Shown here in pieces: positions 44,820-53,813 of a stretch of DNA of 64,000 nucleotides. Under the pieces are notes generated by a model. It saw only the letters and a list, made by a program, of their open reading frames with translations, was not told the origin of the DNA and ran no database searches. The number at the start of each line of letters is the position of its first letter. The stretch's first letter is position 1. This DNA comes from Flavobacterium sp. 90. GTDB lineage: Bacteria > Bacteroidota > Bacteroidia > Flavobacteriales > Flavobacteriaceae. A program made the position numbers and the translations under genes. The stretch is taken from positions 6,386,001 to 6,450,000 of the forward strand of contig NZ_SMGE01000001.1 of NCBI RefSeq assembly GCF_004339525.1, in the 5' to 3' direction.

Positions 44820-45278
44820 TTAAAGATCTCTCCCCTCTTCTTCTCTCAATGCAACGCCTAAATTTTGAAGTTGAGGCGCATTTTCACAAGCAATATATTT
44901 AGCCGATTCTGAACTGCTTAAATTCTGATGTCTGTGCCAAGCCCAACTCGGGATATAAACAGCGTCTCCTGCCTTCCACTCTACTTTTACATCTTCAACT
45001 TCCGTATATCCATGTCCTTCGATTACATAAATAACGGTTTCATAAGTATGGCGATGTCTATTCGTCAGTTGATCCGGAAGCAAACCACCAATAGTCATAC
45101 TCACATTTTTACTTGGAAGATCGACGAAGAAAACGGGATGTTTTCGCTCTGTCGAAAATTGATTGTGTACTCCGGCTTGCTCTACATTTTTGTGAATTAA
45201 TTTTTCCGGCATTACAAAAGTTGGTCTGGCAAAAGTTTCATGAAAGTCTTTTGATGAAAATTGTTTTTTAGTTTCCAT
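44820..45278 (-). CDS. cupin-domain protein
   Basis: A single cupin fold carries the metal-binding set HRHTYET near residues 78-84, the GHGYTEVEDVKVEWKAGD strand pair, and SWAWHRH near 111. The 152-aa length is right for a monocupin. It is 17 bp upstream of the DapA-family gene on the same strand and so probably acts in the same pathway, as a metal-dependent enzyme or sensor. It is divergent from the MocR gene. Confidence 0.88.
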   Translation of the reverse strand: METKKQFSSKDFHETFARPTFVMPEKLIHKNVEQAGVHNQFSTERKHPVFFVDLPSKNVSMTIGGLLPDQLTNRHRHTYETVIYVIEGHGYTEVEDVKVEWKAGDAVYIPSWAWHRHQNLSSSESAKYIACENAPQLQNLGVALREEEGRDL

Positions 45279-45327
45279 AAGTTTTAAAAATTTTAATTTT
45301 TCGCAGTATTGCTCTCCAAAATTATTT

Positions 45328-45377
45328 TAACTTTGGACTACTCAGCTAACACAGTTTTCACATAAATAAATAGTCCA
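45328..45377 (+). promoter_or_regulatory. MocR promoter and candidate operator
   Basis: TAACTTTG (45328-45335) fits the -7 form. The inverted repeat TGGACTA (45334-45340) and TAGTCCA (45371-45377) begins within the -7 site and ends two bases before the MocR start. This is a likely binding site for MocR controlling both directions. Confidence 0.5.
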
Positions 45378-45378
45378 G

Positions 45379-46791
45379 ATGTTAAGACCTTGGAAATTAG
45401 AGATTCAATTAAATACCAGTTCTGATAAAGCAATTTACCTACAAATTGCCGATGCCATTATTGACGCCATAAAAACCGGAATACTCAACAGCGGAAATGC
45501 TTTACCCGGAAGCCGTCAACTTGCCGAATTACTAAAAGTGAACCGAAATACAGTTATCGAAGCGCTCGATGTTCTAATCGCCGAAGGTTGGCTAATCACA
45601 ATGGAAAGAAAAGGAACTTTCGTTGCCGACATTTTACCAATTGCTTCCAAAAGCGCAAAGCAACAACAAAAAACAAATCATGCTAAAGAAGAACCAAAAC
45701 CTTTAATTGTTTTTGATGATGGAATTCCCGACAGCCGAATTGCTCCAATGAACGAGTTAGCCAGAGCTTACAGACAGATTTTTAATCGGAAATCACGCTG
45801 GCAAATTATGGGTTATAGTACTGAATTTGGAAATCTGGAATTCAGAAAAGCTATTGTTCAGATGCTAAATTTTAAAAGAGGAATGAATATTACTCCAGAC
45901 GAAATTTGCATTACACGCGGAAGCCAAATGGCGATGTATTTGACCGCGAGTTGTTTATTATCGAAAGGAGATTATGTAATAGTTGAAAATCCCGGATATA
46001 AACCTGCTTGGGAAACTTTTGAAAATGCAGGTGCAAAATTACTTCCGATAAATGTCGATAAAGACGGTTTACAAATAGATGAAGTTGAGGAATATTTGAA
46101 GAAATTCAACAATATAAAAGCAATTTATGTAACGCCTCATCATCAATTTCCAACAACTGTCACGCTGAGTTTAAAAAGAAGATTGAAACTTATAGAATTG
46201 TCCAATCAATATGGTTTTAAAATTATTGAAGATGATTATGATAATGAATTTCATTTTGGACAAAGACCAATTTTACCTATTTCGAGTTACAGCAACGCCA
46301 AAAACACGGTTTATATCGGAACTTTAAGCAAAATCGTTGCACCCGCATTGCGAATTGGATATTTGGTCAGTAATCCCGAAACTATTTTAAAAGTGGGCAA
46401 ACACAGGAAAATGATCGATGTACAAGGCGATAATATTATGGAAGAAGCCGTTTTGCAACTCATAAACGAAGGCGAAATAAAAAGACATCTTAAAAGAACG
46501 ACGCTTATTTATAAAACCAAACGAGATTATTTTGAAACCATTTGTACTAAATATCTAAAAGACAAAACCACTTTTATAAAACCCGAAGGAGGTTTGGCTT
46601 TTTGGATTGTTCCAAATTCAGATGTCGATATTTTTGAAATTGCTGATAAACTTATCCTAAAAGGAATCAAGATAATGACTCCTGAAAAATTCAGTTTTAA
46701 TGAACCAATATCGGGATTCAGACTTGGTTATGCTTCTCTAACCGAAAAACAAATAGAAGAAGGTATTATTGAGATTTCTAAATATTTATAA
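45379..46791 (+). CDS. MocR-type GntR/aminotransferase transcription regulator
   Basis: The N-terminal winged helix (about residues 15-80) has GNALPGSRQLAELLKVNRNT. The C-terminal class I aminotransferase-like domain binds PLP. PHHQFPTTVTL and EDDYDNEFHF are family marks, and the PLP lysine lies in TLSKIVAPALRIGYL. The 470-aa length is typical. It is divergent from the cupin/DapA-family operon and probably controls it in response to an amino compound. It could also be PdxR-like, but no pdxS/T genes are near. Confidence 0.92.
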   Translation: MLRPWKLEIQLNTSSDKAIYLQIADAIIDAIKTGILNSGNALPGSRQLAELLKVNRNTVIEALDVLIAEGWLITMERKGTFVADILPIASKSAKQQQKTNHAKEEPKPLIVFDDGIPDSRIAPMNELARAYRQIFNRKSRWQIMGYSTEFGNLEFRKAIVQMLNFKRGMNITPDEICITRGSQMAMYLTASCLLSKGDYVIVENPGYKPAWETFENAGAKLLPINVDKDGLQIDEVEEYLKKFNNIKAIYVTPHHQFPTTVTLSLKRRLKLIELSNQYGFKIIEDDYDNEFHFGQRPILPISSYSNAKNTVYIGTLSKIVAPALRIGYLVSNPETILKVGKHRKMIDVQGDNIMEEAVLQLINEGEIKRHLKRTTLIYKTKRDYFETICTKYLKDKTTFIKPEGGLAFWIVPNSDVDIFEIADKLILKGIKIMTPEKFSFNEPISGFRLGYASLTEKQIEEGIIEISKYL

Positions 46792-46830
46792 TTTGTTTCA
46801 GGTTTCAGGTTTCAGGTTTAAATACTGGAT

Positions 46831-46956
46831 GATTTTACCGCAAAGTCGCAAAGATTTACGCAAAGTTCGCAAAGCTATATTTATAAAGCTTTGCGAACTT
46901 TGCGTTTGTAAACACAATCAACTACAAAAAAACTTTGCGCCTTTGCGGTAAAAATC
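46831..46956. repeat. dispersed ACCGCAAAG palindrome, second copy
   Basis: GATTTTACCGCAAAG and CTTTGCGGTAAAAATC are the ends, with a second inner stem around AAGCTATATTTATAAAGCTT. It fills the gap between the MocR and M14 peptidase genes. Confidence 0.75.
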
Positions 46957-47046
46957 TGCACAAAGTATAATCGCATTTCAACTTGAAACTTGAAACCTGA
47001 AACAAATAAAACTTTATATTTGATTTTTCTATTAAAAACCCAAACC

Positions 47047-48774
47047 ATGAGACTTTTCACAATTGTCATTTCACTTTTCACAATCACGCTTTTCGCTCAA
47101 AACAATAAAAAATACGATACTTTTTTTGAAAAAGGAAACGGAAACCAATCCGCTTCGTATGAAGAAACAATCAAGTATTACAAGCTTTTAGCCAATGATT
47201 TTCCGACGATTCAAATCAAAGAAATGGGTTTAACAGATTCTGGTGAACCTCTGCATATGGTGGTTTATAATCCGGAAAAGGAATTTGATTTCGATAAAAT
47301 TCAGAAAAATAAAGCGGTACTTTTTATTAATAACGGAATCCATGCCGGAGAACCTGACGGAATCGACGCTACAATGCAATTCTACAGAGATCTGGCAATT
47401 GGAAAGCTAAAAGCGCCAAAAAATACGGTTTTAGTAACTATTCCGGTTTACAATATTGGAGGCGCTTTAAACCGAAATTCGACTACGAGAGCGAATCAGG
47501 ATGGTCCGGAAATTTACGGTTTTAGAGGAAACGCGAGAAACTACGATTTGAATCGCGATTTGATGAAATCAGATACTCGAAATACAAAAAGTTTTGTTGA
47601 AATTTTTCAGAAAATAAATCCTGATGTTTTTATTGATAATCACGTAAGTAACGGATCTGATTATCAATACAAACTTACCTATATTATGACACAACACAAT
47701 AAATTAGGAACTGTTTTGGGCGATTTTATGAATACCGAAATGATGCCAGCTTTGGTCAAAGATTTACAACAAAAGAAAATCGAAACTACGCCTTATGTCG
47801 ATTCTTTTAAAGATACTCCTGACAAAGGTTTTGGGCAGTTTGTAGACAGTCCGAGATATACAACAGGTTATACTTCGTTGTTTAATACCATTGGTTTTGT
47901 GGTTGAAACACATATGCTGAAAAAATATGCCGAACGCGTAAAAATGACGTATGAATACACCAAATCGACTTTGGATTTTACAGACGCTAATTACCAGAAA
48001 ATCAAAGAATTTCGAGTTAAAAATCTGGAACAATATCAGCCTAAAAAGCCTTACACTTTAAAATGGGAATTAGATAGCACAAAAGCAACTAAATTTACAT
48101 TTTTGGGATATGAAGCCGGATACAAAAAAAGTGAAGCCACAACAGGAAATCGTTTGTATTATGACCGAAGCAAACCGTATAAAAAAGACGTTCCTTATAT
48201 TAAAGAATTCAAATCGCAAAAAGATGTTGTTATTCCGTCTGCTTATATCATTCCGCGTGGTTATTGGAATATTATTGACCTTTTAAAGAATAATAACATT
48301 GCTTATTCTCAGCTTAAAAATGATACTATTATTGAAGTTGAAAGCTATAAAATTGCCGATTATAAAACAGTTCCAAATGCTTACGAAGGACATTATTTGC
48401 ATTACAACACAAGCATAAATTCTAAAATTGTAAAAATAGCTTTCGCCAAAGGTGATTATCTGGTTTCAACAAATCAAAAAGGAGTCAAATATTTAGTTGA
48501 AGCTTTTGAACCTGAAGGTGTTGATTCTTTCTTTAACTGGAATTTCTTCGATCCAATTTTACAGCAAAAAGAACATTATTCTGAATATATTTTTGAAGAT
48601 ACAGCCGCAAAACTTCTAAAGGATAATCCAGCTTTAAAAGCCGAATTAGAAGCTAAAAAACAATCTGATGCTGAATTTGCTAAAAATGCTGCAGCACAAT
48701 TAGATTGGATTTACAAACATTCGGTTTATTATGAAAAGGCGCATTTACAATATCCTGTTTATCGTGTTTTGTAA
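47047..48774 (+). CDS. secreted M14 zinc carboxypeptidase
   Basis: The start at 47047 gives a signal peptide (MRLFTIVISLFTITLFAQ). An earlier start would add 19 residues from the preceding repeat. The M14 domain has the zinc ligands in NNGIHAGEPDG (HxxE), the substrate region RGNARNYDLNRDL, a second zinc His in FIDNHVSNG, and the probable catalytic Glu in VVETHMLKKY. A C-terminal domain of about 200 residues follows. It probably acts on peptides in the periplasm or outside the cell. Confidence 0.9.
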   Translation: MRLFTIVISLFTITLFAQNNKKYDTFFEKGNGNQSASYEETIKYYKLLANDFPTIQIKEMGLTDSGEPLHMVVYNPEKEFDFDKIQKNKAVLFINNGIHAGEPDGIDATMQFYRDLAIGKLKAPKNTVLVTIPVYNIGGALNRNSTTRANQDGPEIYGFRGNARNYDLNRDLMKSDTRNTKSFVEIFQKINPDVFIDNHVSNGSDYQYKLTYIMTQHNKLGTVLGDFMNTEMMPALVKDLQQKKIETTPYVDSFKDTPDKGFGQFVDSPRYTTGYTSLFNTIGFVVETHMLKKYAERVKMTYEYTKSTLDFTDANYQKIKEFRVKNLEQYQPKKPYTLKWELDSTKATKFTFLGYEAGYKKSEATTGNRLYYDRSKPYKKDVPYIKEFKSQKDVVIPSAYIIPRGYWNIIDLLKNNNIAYSQLKNDTIIEVESYKIADYKTVPNAYEGHYLHYNTSINSKIVKIAFAKGDYLVSTNQKGVKYLVEAFEPEGVDSFFNWNFFDPILQQKEHYSEYIFEDTAAKLLKDNPALKAELEAKKQSDAEFAKNAAAQLDWIYKHSVYYEKAHLQYPVYRVL

Positions 48775-48888
48775 ATAGGACAGATTTAACCGCAAAGTTC
48801 ACAAGTTTTTTTGATTTTTGATTGTGTTGAAAAACGCTAAGATCGCAAAGCTGATCGTAGAAAATCTTTTGTCAAAGTTTTTCACAGT

Positions 48889-48990
48889 TTGTCATTTCGA
48901 CGAAAGAGAAATCACACTAGAAACTCCGCAATCAAAATCGCCAATCTTTGTCGAATTACGCGTGTGATTTCTCCTTCGTCGAAATGACAA
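48889..48990. repeat. GTCATTTCGACGAA palindrome
   Basis: Nearly perfect 28-bp arms (48889-48916 and 48962-48990) are separated by about 45 bp. The same family occurs at 52494-52595, and a half copy at 39391-39431. The 48775-49245 gap also contains an ACCGCAAAG repeat half and a CTTTGTCAAAG palindrome. Confidence 0.8.
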
Positions 48991-49151
48991 TCATTGTGTT
49001 ATTTTGGGTAAAACTAAAGTTCTTTACAGCCTTGGTTTTAAACTTTGACAAAGATTAAGTTTACTATTCCTTTACGTCTTCACGTAATATTGTGTTAGTT
49101 AAATCATTTACATTTGAAAAAGTAATTAATCACAAAGCTGTTTGCTAAAAT

Positions 49152-49180
49152 CTTTGTCAAAGTTTTGAACTTTGACAAAG
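49152..49180. repeat. CTTTGTCAAAG palindrome, second copy
   Basis: CTTTGTCAAAGTT (49152-49164) and AACTTTGACAAAG (49168-49180) have a three-base loop and belong to the family at 27820-27848. Confidence 0.75.
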
Positions 49181-49245
49181 ATCGATAACGCAACGAAATA
49201 GTTAATTACATTCAGAAAAACTATCACTAATTAAAACATACTAAA

Positions 49246-50679
49246 ATGGGGATTTTTGACTTCTTAAAGAAAAATAAAAAAACTGAAATACCAGAAATTG
49301 AAGAAAATCCAGTTTCTACAATTAAACACAGCGGAAAATCCCTGAATGAAATATATGCTGAGAAACTAAATAATGTAAGTCCTAATAATCAAGACAACGT
49401 ATTTGATTTTATCAAAATTTACAGTGAATATATCGTTCGGTTTATGGGCATGCAAATGCAGGATAATTATGCTCCAATTGCAGCTTATGAAAAAGCAAAT
49501 GGCGAAATAATAGGTTATCTATATATCGCAAAAGACATGAGCTATAATCGTTCAAGTGAAGAAGTGATTTCGGATATGGAAATTGAATTTGAAAAAAGAC
49601 TCAGCGAAAAAACAATAAAATCTTATACCATCTTTTACCATTCCAGGTTTAAAGATGATAATGACCACGGAATTGCTAAGAAAAATGGCGACTTTAATGC
49701 CATATCTATAAAATATAAAACATCAGATTTAAGTGGATTTGCAGGTTTGAGATATTCATTTGAAGATGATTATATTGGTTTTCAAGGTATTTCCGGTTTT
49801 TCGCCAGAACAAAATAATTTCATATTAAATACGCAATTAAAAGAAGATAAAGATTATTTTCAGGAGAGAGTAATCATCGAATCACCAATTATTGAAAATG
49901 AAATTGGATTAAAAATCAAAAAAGTCAATAATGGAAGCGTTGGCGATATGTGGGCAGGAATTTTTGGCTTTGACCGATTAAGTGGTGAAGACGGCAAAAA
50001 ATTCCTCATTCATAATGCTGCCTTGGTTTTTATTCAGGAAACAGTAAAATCAAACGATGCCGTTTTAATTACTGAGATGAACTTCGATAATATTATTTTT
50101 AGAGGTGTCAAAACAACTAATGACGAAACCCGTACAACTTACCCTTTACTTAAAACTGACATTTTTATTGATGTCGAAAATAAGCAAATAAACGAATGGG
50201 AAAATATAAATAATCTTGAAGCGGTTATTACAGGAAATGGAAGAGATACTTTTGGACTGACTTATTTTGCAACAGATTATGCTATAAATAGAGAAAAATA
50301 TAAGACCAATAAAAAACTAGACATTGAGTTAAGCGGGTTAATTTATCATTTAGAGATTTCTGATATTTCAGAATCAAATACTCCGGATGGTCCAAATTTT
50401 AGCGAAAATTTTACGATGTACATGCCTAGTAAGGAAATGTCTGAATTTGGCTGTTTTGATTTTATAGGTTTACTCGAAGACTTTAGAGAAATTGAGGTAA
50501 TGGACAATAAAAAATCAGAAGGTTATATTTTGAAAGTAAAACTGATAACAAACGAAGATTATCCTGATTTCTTTACAATTGAAATGTTTGTAAATAAAGA
50601 AAATATGAATTTTGAAAATCTTACAATCGGAATGCAATTAACGGGATTATTTCAATTGCAAGGACAAATTAAGGAATAA
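49246..50679 (+). CDS. uncharacterised protein, 477 aa
   Basis: I recognise no family. It begins MGIFDFLKKNK, a lead often seen in bacterial cytoplasmic proteins of unknown role. The first 100 residues are helical; the rest looks strand-rich with many acidic stretches, and there is no signal peptide or membrane segment. The related-looking 167-aa gene follows 27 bp later on the same strand, so the two may work together. Confidence 0.75.
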   Translation: MGIFDFLKKNKKTEIPEIEENPVSTIKHSGKSLNEIYAEKLNNVSPNNQDNVFDFIKIYSEYIVRFMGMQMQDNYAPIAAYEKANGEIIGYLYIAKDMSYNRSSEEVISDMEIEFEKRLSEKTIKSYTIFYHSRFKDDNDHGIAKKNGDFNAISIKYKTSDLSGFAGLRYSFEDDYIGFQGISGFSPEQNNFILNTQLKEDKDYFQERVIIESPIIENEIGLKIKKVNNGSVGDMWAGIFGFDRLSGEDGKKFLIHNAALVFIQETVKSNDAVLITEMNFDNIIFRGVKTTNDETRTTYPLLKTDIFIDVENKQINEWENINNLEAVITGNGRDTFGLTYFATDYAINREKYKTNKKLDIELSGLIYHLEISDISESNTPDGPNFSENFTMYMPSKEMSEFGCFDFIGLLEDFREIEVMDNKKSEGYILKVKLITNEDYPDFFTIEMFVNKENMNFENLTIGMQLTGLFQLQGQIKE

Positions 50680-50706
50680 AAATCAAGCTTTAATTTCTAG
50701 TTAATT

Positions 50707-51210
50707 ATGGATACTTCTTTTTATCTTGAAAATTTTCAAAAATCAGCAGATCAACTTGATCAAAAGCTTCTGCACAAAAAATCAATTGACGTTTCAGTTG
50801 GGGTTTATTTGGATTCTGTTTTTATAAAACTGTATAAAAATTCCTGGACAAGTAATTCTCAGGAACCATTAACCGCCGAATCTAGAATTTTCTTTTCGGT
50901 TTGGGTTAACGATTCGACTTTGGAAAAGCAAAAAATCATGTACAACATTCACGCTTTGAAATTGAGAAAGTTAAAAGGTTATACAATTCAAAGCCGAAAA
51001 TTTGCTGAGGTATTTAGAGCAAGTTTTAAAAATCATGAAAACAACTGGCAGAATGTTAGCGTAAATCATGGTCCTTTGACTTTGATGGAAGGCTGGATAA
51101 AATTTGATTTAAAAAATTTGCAGGAAGAGATTTTAAAACTTGCTAATAACTTTTTAGAAATAGAACATTTAATTGATGATACTCTTAATCAGTTTAAACC
51201 ATTAAAGTAA
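50707..51210 (+). CDS. uncharacterised protein, 167 aa
   Basis: I do not recognise this protein. A strand-rich middle (DVSVGVYLDSVFIKLYKNSW) is flanked by helices, with no signal or membrane segment. It starts 27 bp after the 477-aa gene and probably shares its transcript. A palindromic repeat follows it. Confidence 0.7.
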   Translation: MDTSFYLENFQKSADQLDQKLLHKKSIDVSVGVYLDSVFIKLYKNSWTSNSQEPLTAESRIFFSVWVNDSTLEKQKIMYNIHALKLRKLKGYTIQSRKFAEVFRASFKNHENNWQNVSVNHGPLTLMEGWIKFDLKNLQEEILKLANNFLEIEHLIDDTLNQFKPLK

Positions 51211-51309
51211 AAAATGGTTTATAAATACTTATTTAACCGCAAAGTTCGCAAAGTTTTATTGCTTTTGATTGAGTTGAAAAACGCAGAGATCGCAAAGCTT
51301 TACGTAGAG

Positions 51310-51342
51310 AACTTTGTCAAAGTTTAAAACTTTGACAAAGTT
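51310..51342. repeat. CTTTGTCAAAG palindrome, third copy
   Basis: A perfect 16-bp stem, AACTTTGTCAAAGTTT (51310-51325) with AAACTTTGACAAAGTT (51327-51342), has a one-base loop. It lies next to half of an ACCGCAAAG repeat (51234-51300). Confidence 0.78.
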
Positions 51343-51388
51343 GAAATATTAACAATTACCGTAATTACCGTCTAACGAAACATAAATA

Positions 51389-51733
51389 ATGAAATACAAG
51401 CTTTTTCTTGATGATATTCGAGATGTACAAATGGTTTACAAAAACCTAACTGACGATGATTTTGTTATTGTTCGGAATTTTGATGATTTTAAAAAGGTTA
51501 TAATCGAAAACGGACTTCCTGAATTGATTAGTTTTGACAATGATTTAGGATTAGATGAAAATGACAATATTGCCGAAGATGGTTACGCCGCTGCAAAATG
51601 GCTGGTTTATGAATCTGGACTTGATTTAGAAAATCTGAAATTCAATGTTCATTCCGCAAATCCAGTTGCAGCCCGACAAATTCAAAGTTTATTAGACAAT
51701 TATATTAAGCATTTGAAAAATTTAAATGATTAA
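51389..51733 (+). CDS. cyclic-phosphate-processing receiver-domain-like protein
   Basis: The 114-aa protein is a stand-alone receiver-like domain. It has KLFLDDIR with paired Asp near residues 7-8, LISFDNDLG with the Asp pair near 50-52, and a closing FNVHSANPVAARQIQ. This pattern fits the cREC/cPP-REC family proposed to process cyclic nucleotides or phosphates. No histidine kinase lies next to it. It is transcribed alone. Confidence 0.8.
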   Translation: MKYKLFLDDIRDVQMVYKNLTDDDFVIVRNFDDFKKVIIENGLPELISFDNDLGLDENDNIAEDGYAAAKWLVYESGLDLENLKFNVHSANPVAARQIQSLLDNYIKHLKNLND

Positions 51734-51811
51734 ATAAATTAAAAAACTAAAAATCAACTCGAAACCTAAATCTGTCTCACAAATAATATTAAAAACTTTA
51801 AACCGAACTTA

Positions 51812-52363
51812 ATGAAACAACTTCTAGCCATTGTAATTGCAGTGCTTTTTATTGCATGTAACTCAAAAAACAACAAAGAACCTGAAAAACTTCAGTTTCA
51901 GAAATTACCTCCAAAAGTTGCACAAACTGATACTGTGAAAATTTATCCGATGGAAAAAGCAACGGAAAAATTTGACACATTAATTACCAACAAAAACATT
52001 AAAATTTCTATTGTTCGCAGAGATTTAGACAGTTATGTTTTGCATGATTCCTGGGCTAATGACAAAAAATATACTGACAAATATAGAAATGCAGAAATTG
52101 CCTTGACGATAACGCAAAATGAAAAAGTAATATTAGATACAGTTTTTAAAAAAGAACAATTTGCCAAATCTCTTGGAAACGATTTTTTAAAAATTGCCAT
52201 TTTTCATAATTATTGGTTTAAAAAAATCGATGAAAAAGGAATTGAATTTTTCGGAGTAATAACAGAACCTGAAACTGATAATACTTTAGATTTTAATCAT
52301 TTTTATAATTTTAAAACTAAAAAATTAGAGTTTGCTATCGCTAAAGAAGAGGAAGAAGAATAG
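51812..52363 (+). CDS. DUF4738-like lipoprotein
   Basis: A type II signal peptide ends at FIAC (Cys16). The mature domain has FDTLITNKNIKISIVRRDLDSYVL, YRNAEIALTITQNEKVI and FNHFYNFKTKKLEFA, a pattern I associate with DUF4738. It is probably anchored to the inner or outer membrane. The function is unknown. Confidence 0.78.
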   Translation: MKQLLAIVIAVLFIACNSKNNKEPEKLQFQKLPPKVAQTDTVKIYPMEKATEKFDTLITNKNIKISIVRRDLDSYVLHDSWANDKKYTDKYRNAEIALTITQNEKVILDTVFKKEQFAKSLGNDFLKIAIFHNYWFKKIDEKGIEFFGVITEPETDNTLDFNHFYNFKTKKLEFAIAKEEEEE

Positions 52364-52493
52364 GTTATCTATTATCCTTTTTTGGTCTAGTAGCTACAGC
52401 GAGAATCTCGTTCTAGTCAATGTCATTTAGTAAAGGTGAAATTTAGAATATTTTAGCATAAATCTCTCGCAAAGGCGCAAAATCGCAAAGGTT

Positions 52494-52595
52494 TTGTCAT
52501 TTCGACGGAGGAGAAATCTTCGTGAGAAGCTCGACAAAGATTGGATTCTCATTGTGGAGTTACTTGCGAAGATTTCTCCTCCGTCGAAATGACAA
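52494..52595. repeat. GTCATTTCGACGGAGGAGAA palindrome
   Basis: Perfect 29-bp arms (52494-52522 and 52567-52595) are separated by 44 bp. It belongs to the 48889-48990 family. Confidence 0.85.
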
Positions 52596-52691
52596 GATTA
52601 TGTATAAGCATTTAGTCTTTTAGATATTATTTTTTATTTTCTAAAAACTATTTCGCTTACACTAGCAATAGAAAAAGGATTAAAAAACCCT

Positions 52692-52925
52692 GCTAGCGCG
52701 AGCGCAATGTCATTAAGTTAATGGAAAATCTACAAAATTACTTAATAGTTTAATCAAGAAAGTAATTAGAAAAATCCGTTTTTATCAGCGTTTTCGCTTT
52801 AGCGAATCAGTAAAATCAGTGTCTAATTTTGACGCGGATAAAACAGATTTACTTCGTAAAAACGCAGATAAAAACGGATTTTATTTTCTAAAAGCTTAAC
52901 TTAATGACATTGCGCTCACGCTAGC
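52692..52925. mobile_element. 234-bp MITE-like element with 28-bp terminal inverted repeats
   Basis: The end 52692-52719 (begins GCTAGCGCGAGCGC) matches the complement of 52898-52925 at 27 of 28 positions. The interior 52747-52911 is the 165-bp repeat also found at 35885-36049. It contains a further near-perfect inner palindrome of 24 bp (about 52770-52795 with 52858-52883). There is no coding frame, so it would need a transposase in trans. Confidence 0.75.
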
Positions 52926-52950
52926 CGCTTAGAAAAAAAACAAATAGCAA

Positions 52951-52986
52951 AAAAGCCTAATGAACATAAAAATTCATTAGGCTTTT
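52951..52986. terminator. terminator of the XRE regulator gene
   Basis: A 14-bp stem, AAAAGCCTAATGAA (52951-52964) with TTCATTAGGCTTTT (52973-52986), lies 25 bp beyond the XRE stop on the minus strand. Its stem sequence is very close to that of the terminator at 55712-55747. Confidence 0.82.
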
Positions 52987-53010
52987 CTTAAATTGTAACA
53001 AGAATAAAAA

Positions 53011-53415
53011 CTATTTATCCTTTAATATTTTTTCTAAAAACTCAACTTTGTCTTTTTCTGCTTGAACTAAACGTTCGTAAAGTTTTTTATTTTCTTCTAC
53101 TGATTCCATTAATTTATCTAGTGGATTGAAAGTACAATGATTGTTAAAAGTTCCTGCACTACTATCTGTAAAATTATTAAAATAGTTAATTGCGGCTTCG
53201 TCTGAAAAATTTTTAAGGGCTTCAACACTTACTCCCAAAGCTTTTGCTACATCAATAAGTTTTTCATCGCTTATCGTTTCGCTATTTTCAAGAGCAGAAA
53301 TTGCTTGTTGGTTTGTACCTAAAGCTTGCGCCAAAGCTTCTTGCTTCATGTCACGAAGTTCACGAATTCGGCTAATTTTTCGCCCTATATGGTTTGATTT
53401 TGTAAGTGTGCTCAT
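53011..53415 (-). CDS. XRE-family transcription regulator
   Basis: An XRE/Cro helix-turn-helix lies at about residues 10-65 (IGRKISRIRELRDMKQEALAQ, LGTNQQAISALEN). A C-terminal helical tail at about 100-134 probably dimerises. The 134-aa length is typical. Its start faces a palindrome at 53479-53502 that is a likely self-control operator. No toxin gene is adjacent. Confidence 0.9.
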   Translation of the reverse strand: MSTLTKSNHIGRKISRIRELRDMKQEALAQALGTNQQAISALENSETISDEKLIDVAKALGVSVEALKNFSDEAAINYFNNFTDSSAGTFNNHCTFNPLDKLMESVEENKKLYERLVQAEKDKVEFLEKILKDK

Positions 53416-53478
53416 AATTCAAAGATAATGTTAAGGGTAATAACAAGCAATATATAAAAAACAAATTTTGCCGTGTAC

Positions 53479-53502
53479 GATACAATCAAAATGATTTGTA
53501 TC
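53479..53502. promoter_or_regulatory. candidate operator of the XRE regulator
   Basis: GATACAA (53479-53485) and TTGTATC (53496-53502) form an inverted repeat with a ten-base centre, 64 bp before the regulator's start. The spacing suits a dimeric helix-turn-helix protein. Confidence 0.5.
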
Positions 53503-53601
53503 ATAATAATCTATTACTTATTGTGTCCTAAACAAAAGTACGATTTTTGAGACGTGAAATAGTTAAAACTAAAAAATTAAATGAACACAAAATCTCAAAG
53601 T

Positions 53602-53707
53602 GCAGCTCCGCGTGAGGGATAGAAGCTAGCTACCGAAGTAGCGTGTATAGCCCGACAGCAGTTAAGAAAAGGCCTCATGAAGGCAAAGTTTATTAGGCCT
53701 TTTTTTT
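53602..53707 (+). ncRNA. candidate structured RNA ending in a terminator
   Basis: GAGGGATAGAAGC, a GCTAC-CGAA-GTAGC tetraloop hairpin and GCGTGTATAGCCCGACAGC are followed by a terminator (AAAAGGCCT at 53667-53675 with AGGCCTTTT at 53695-53703, T-run to 53707). No gene on the plus strand precedes it. The GATAGAAGC...ATAGC pattern resembles the reverse complement of the structured repeats at 23805 and 37975. A small RNA or another member of that repeat family is inferred. Confidence 0.45.
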
Positions 53708-53757
53708 AAATGGTGGCACGCCCAAATTATTATTAAAATTGAATTTCTGAAAAGCAA

Positions 53758-53790
53758 AAAACCTCGTAATTTAGATAATTACGAGGTTTT
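53758..53790. terminator. terminator of the GLUG lipoprotein gene
   Basis: A perfect 14-bp stem, AAAACCTCGTAATT (53758-53771) with AATTACGAGGTTTT (53777-53790), lies 23 bp beyond the stop of the minus-strand 53814-55391 gene. Confidence 0.82.
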
Positions 53791-53813
53791 ATATTTATAA
53801 AGTAAAGATGGTT

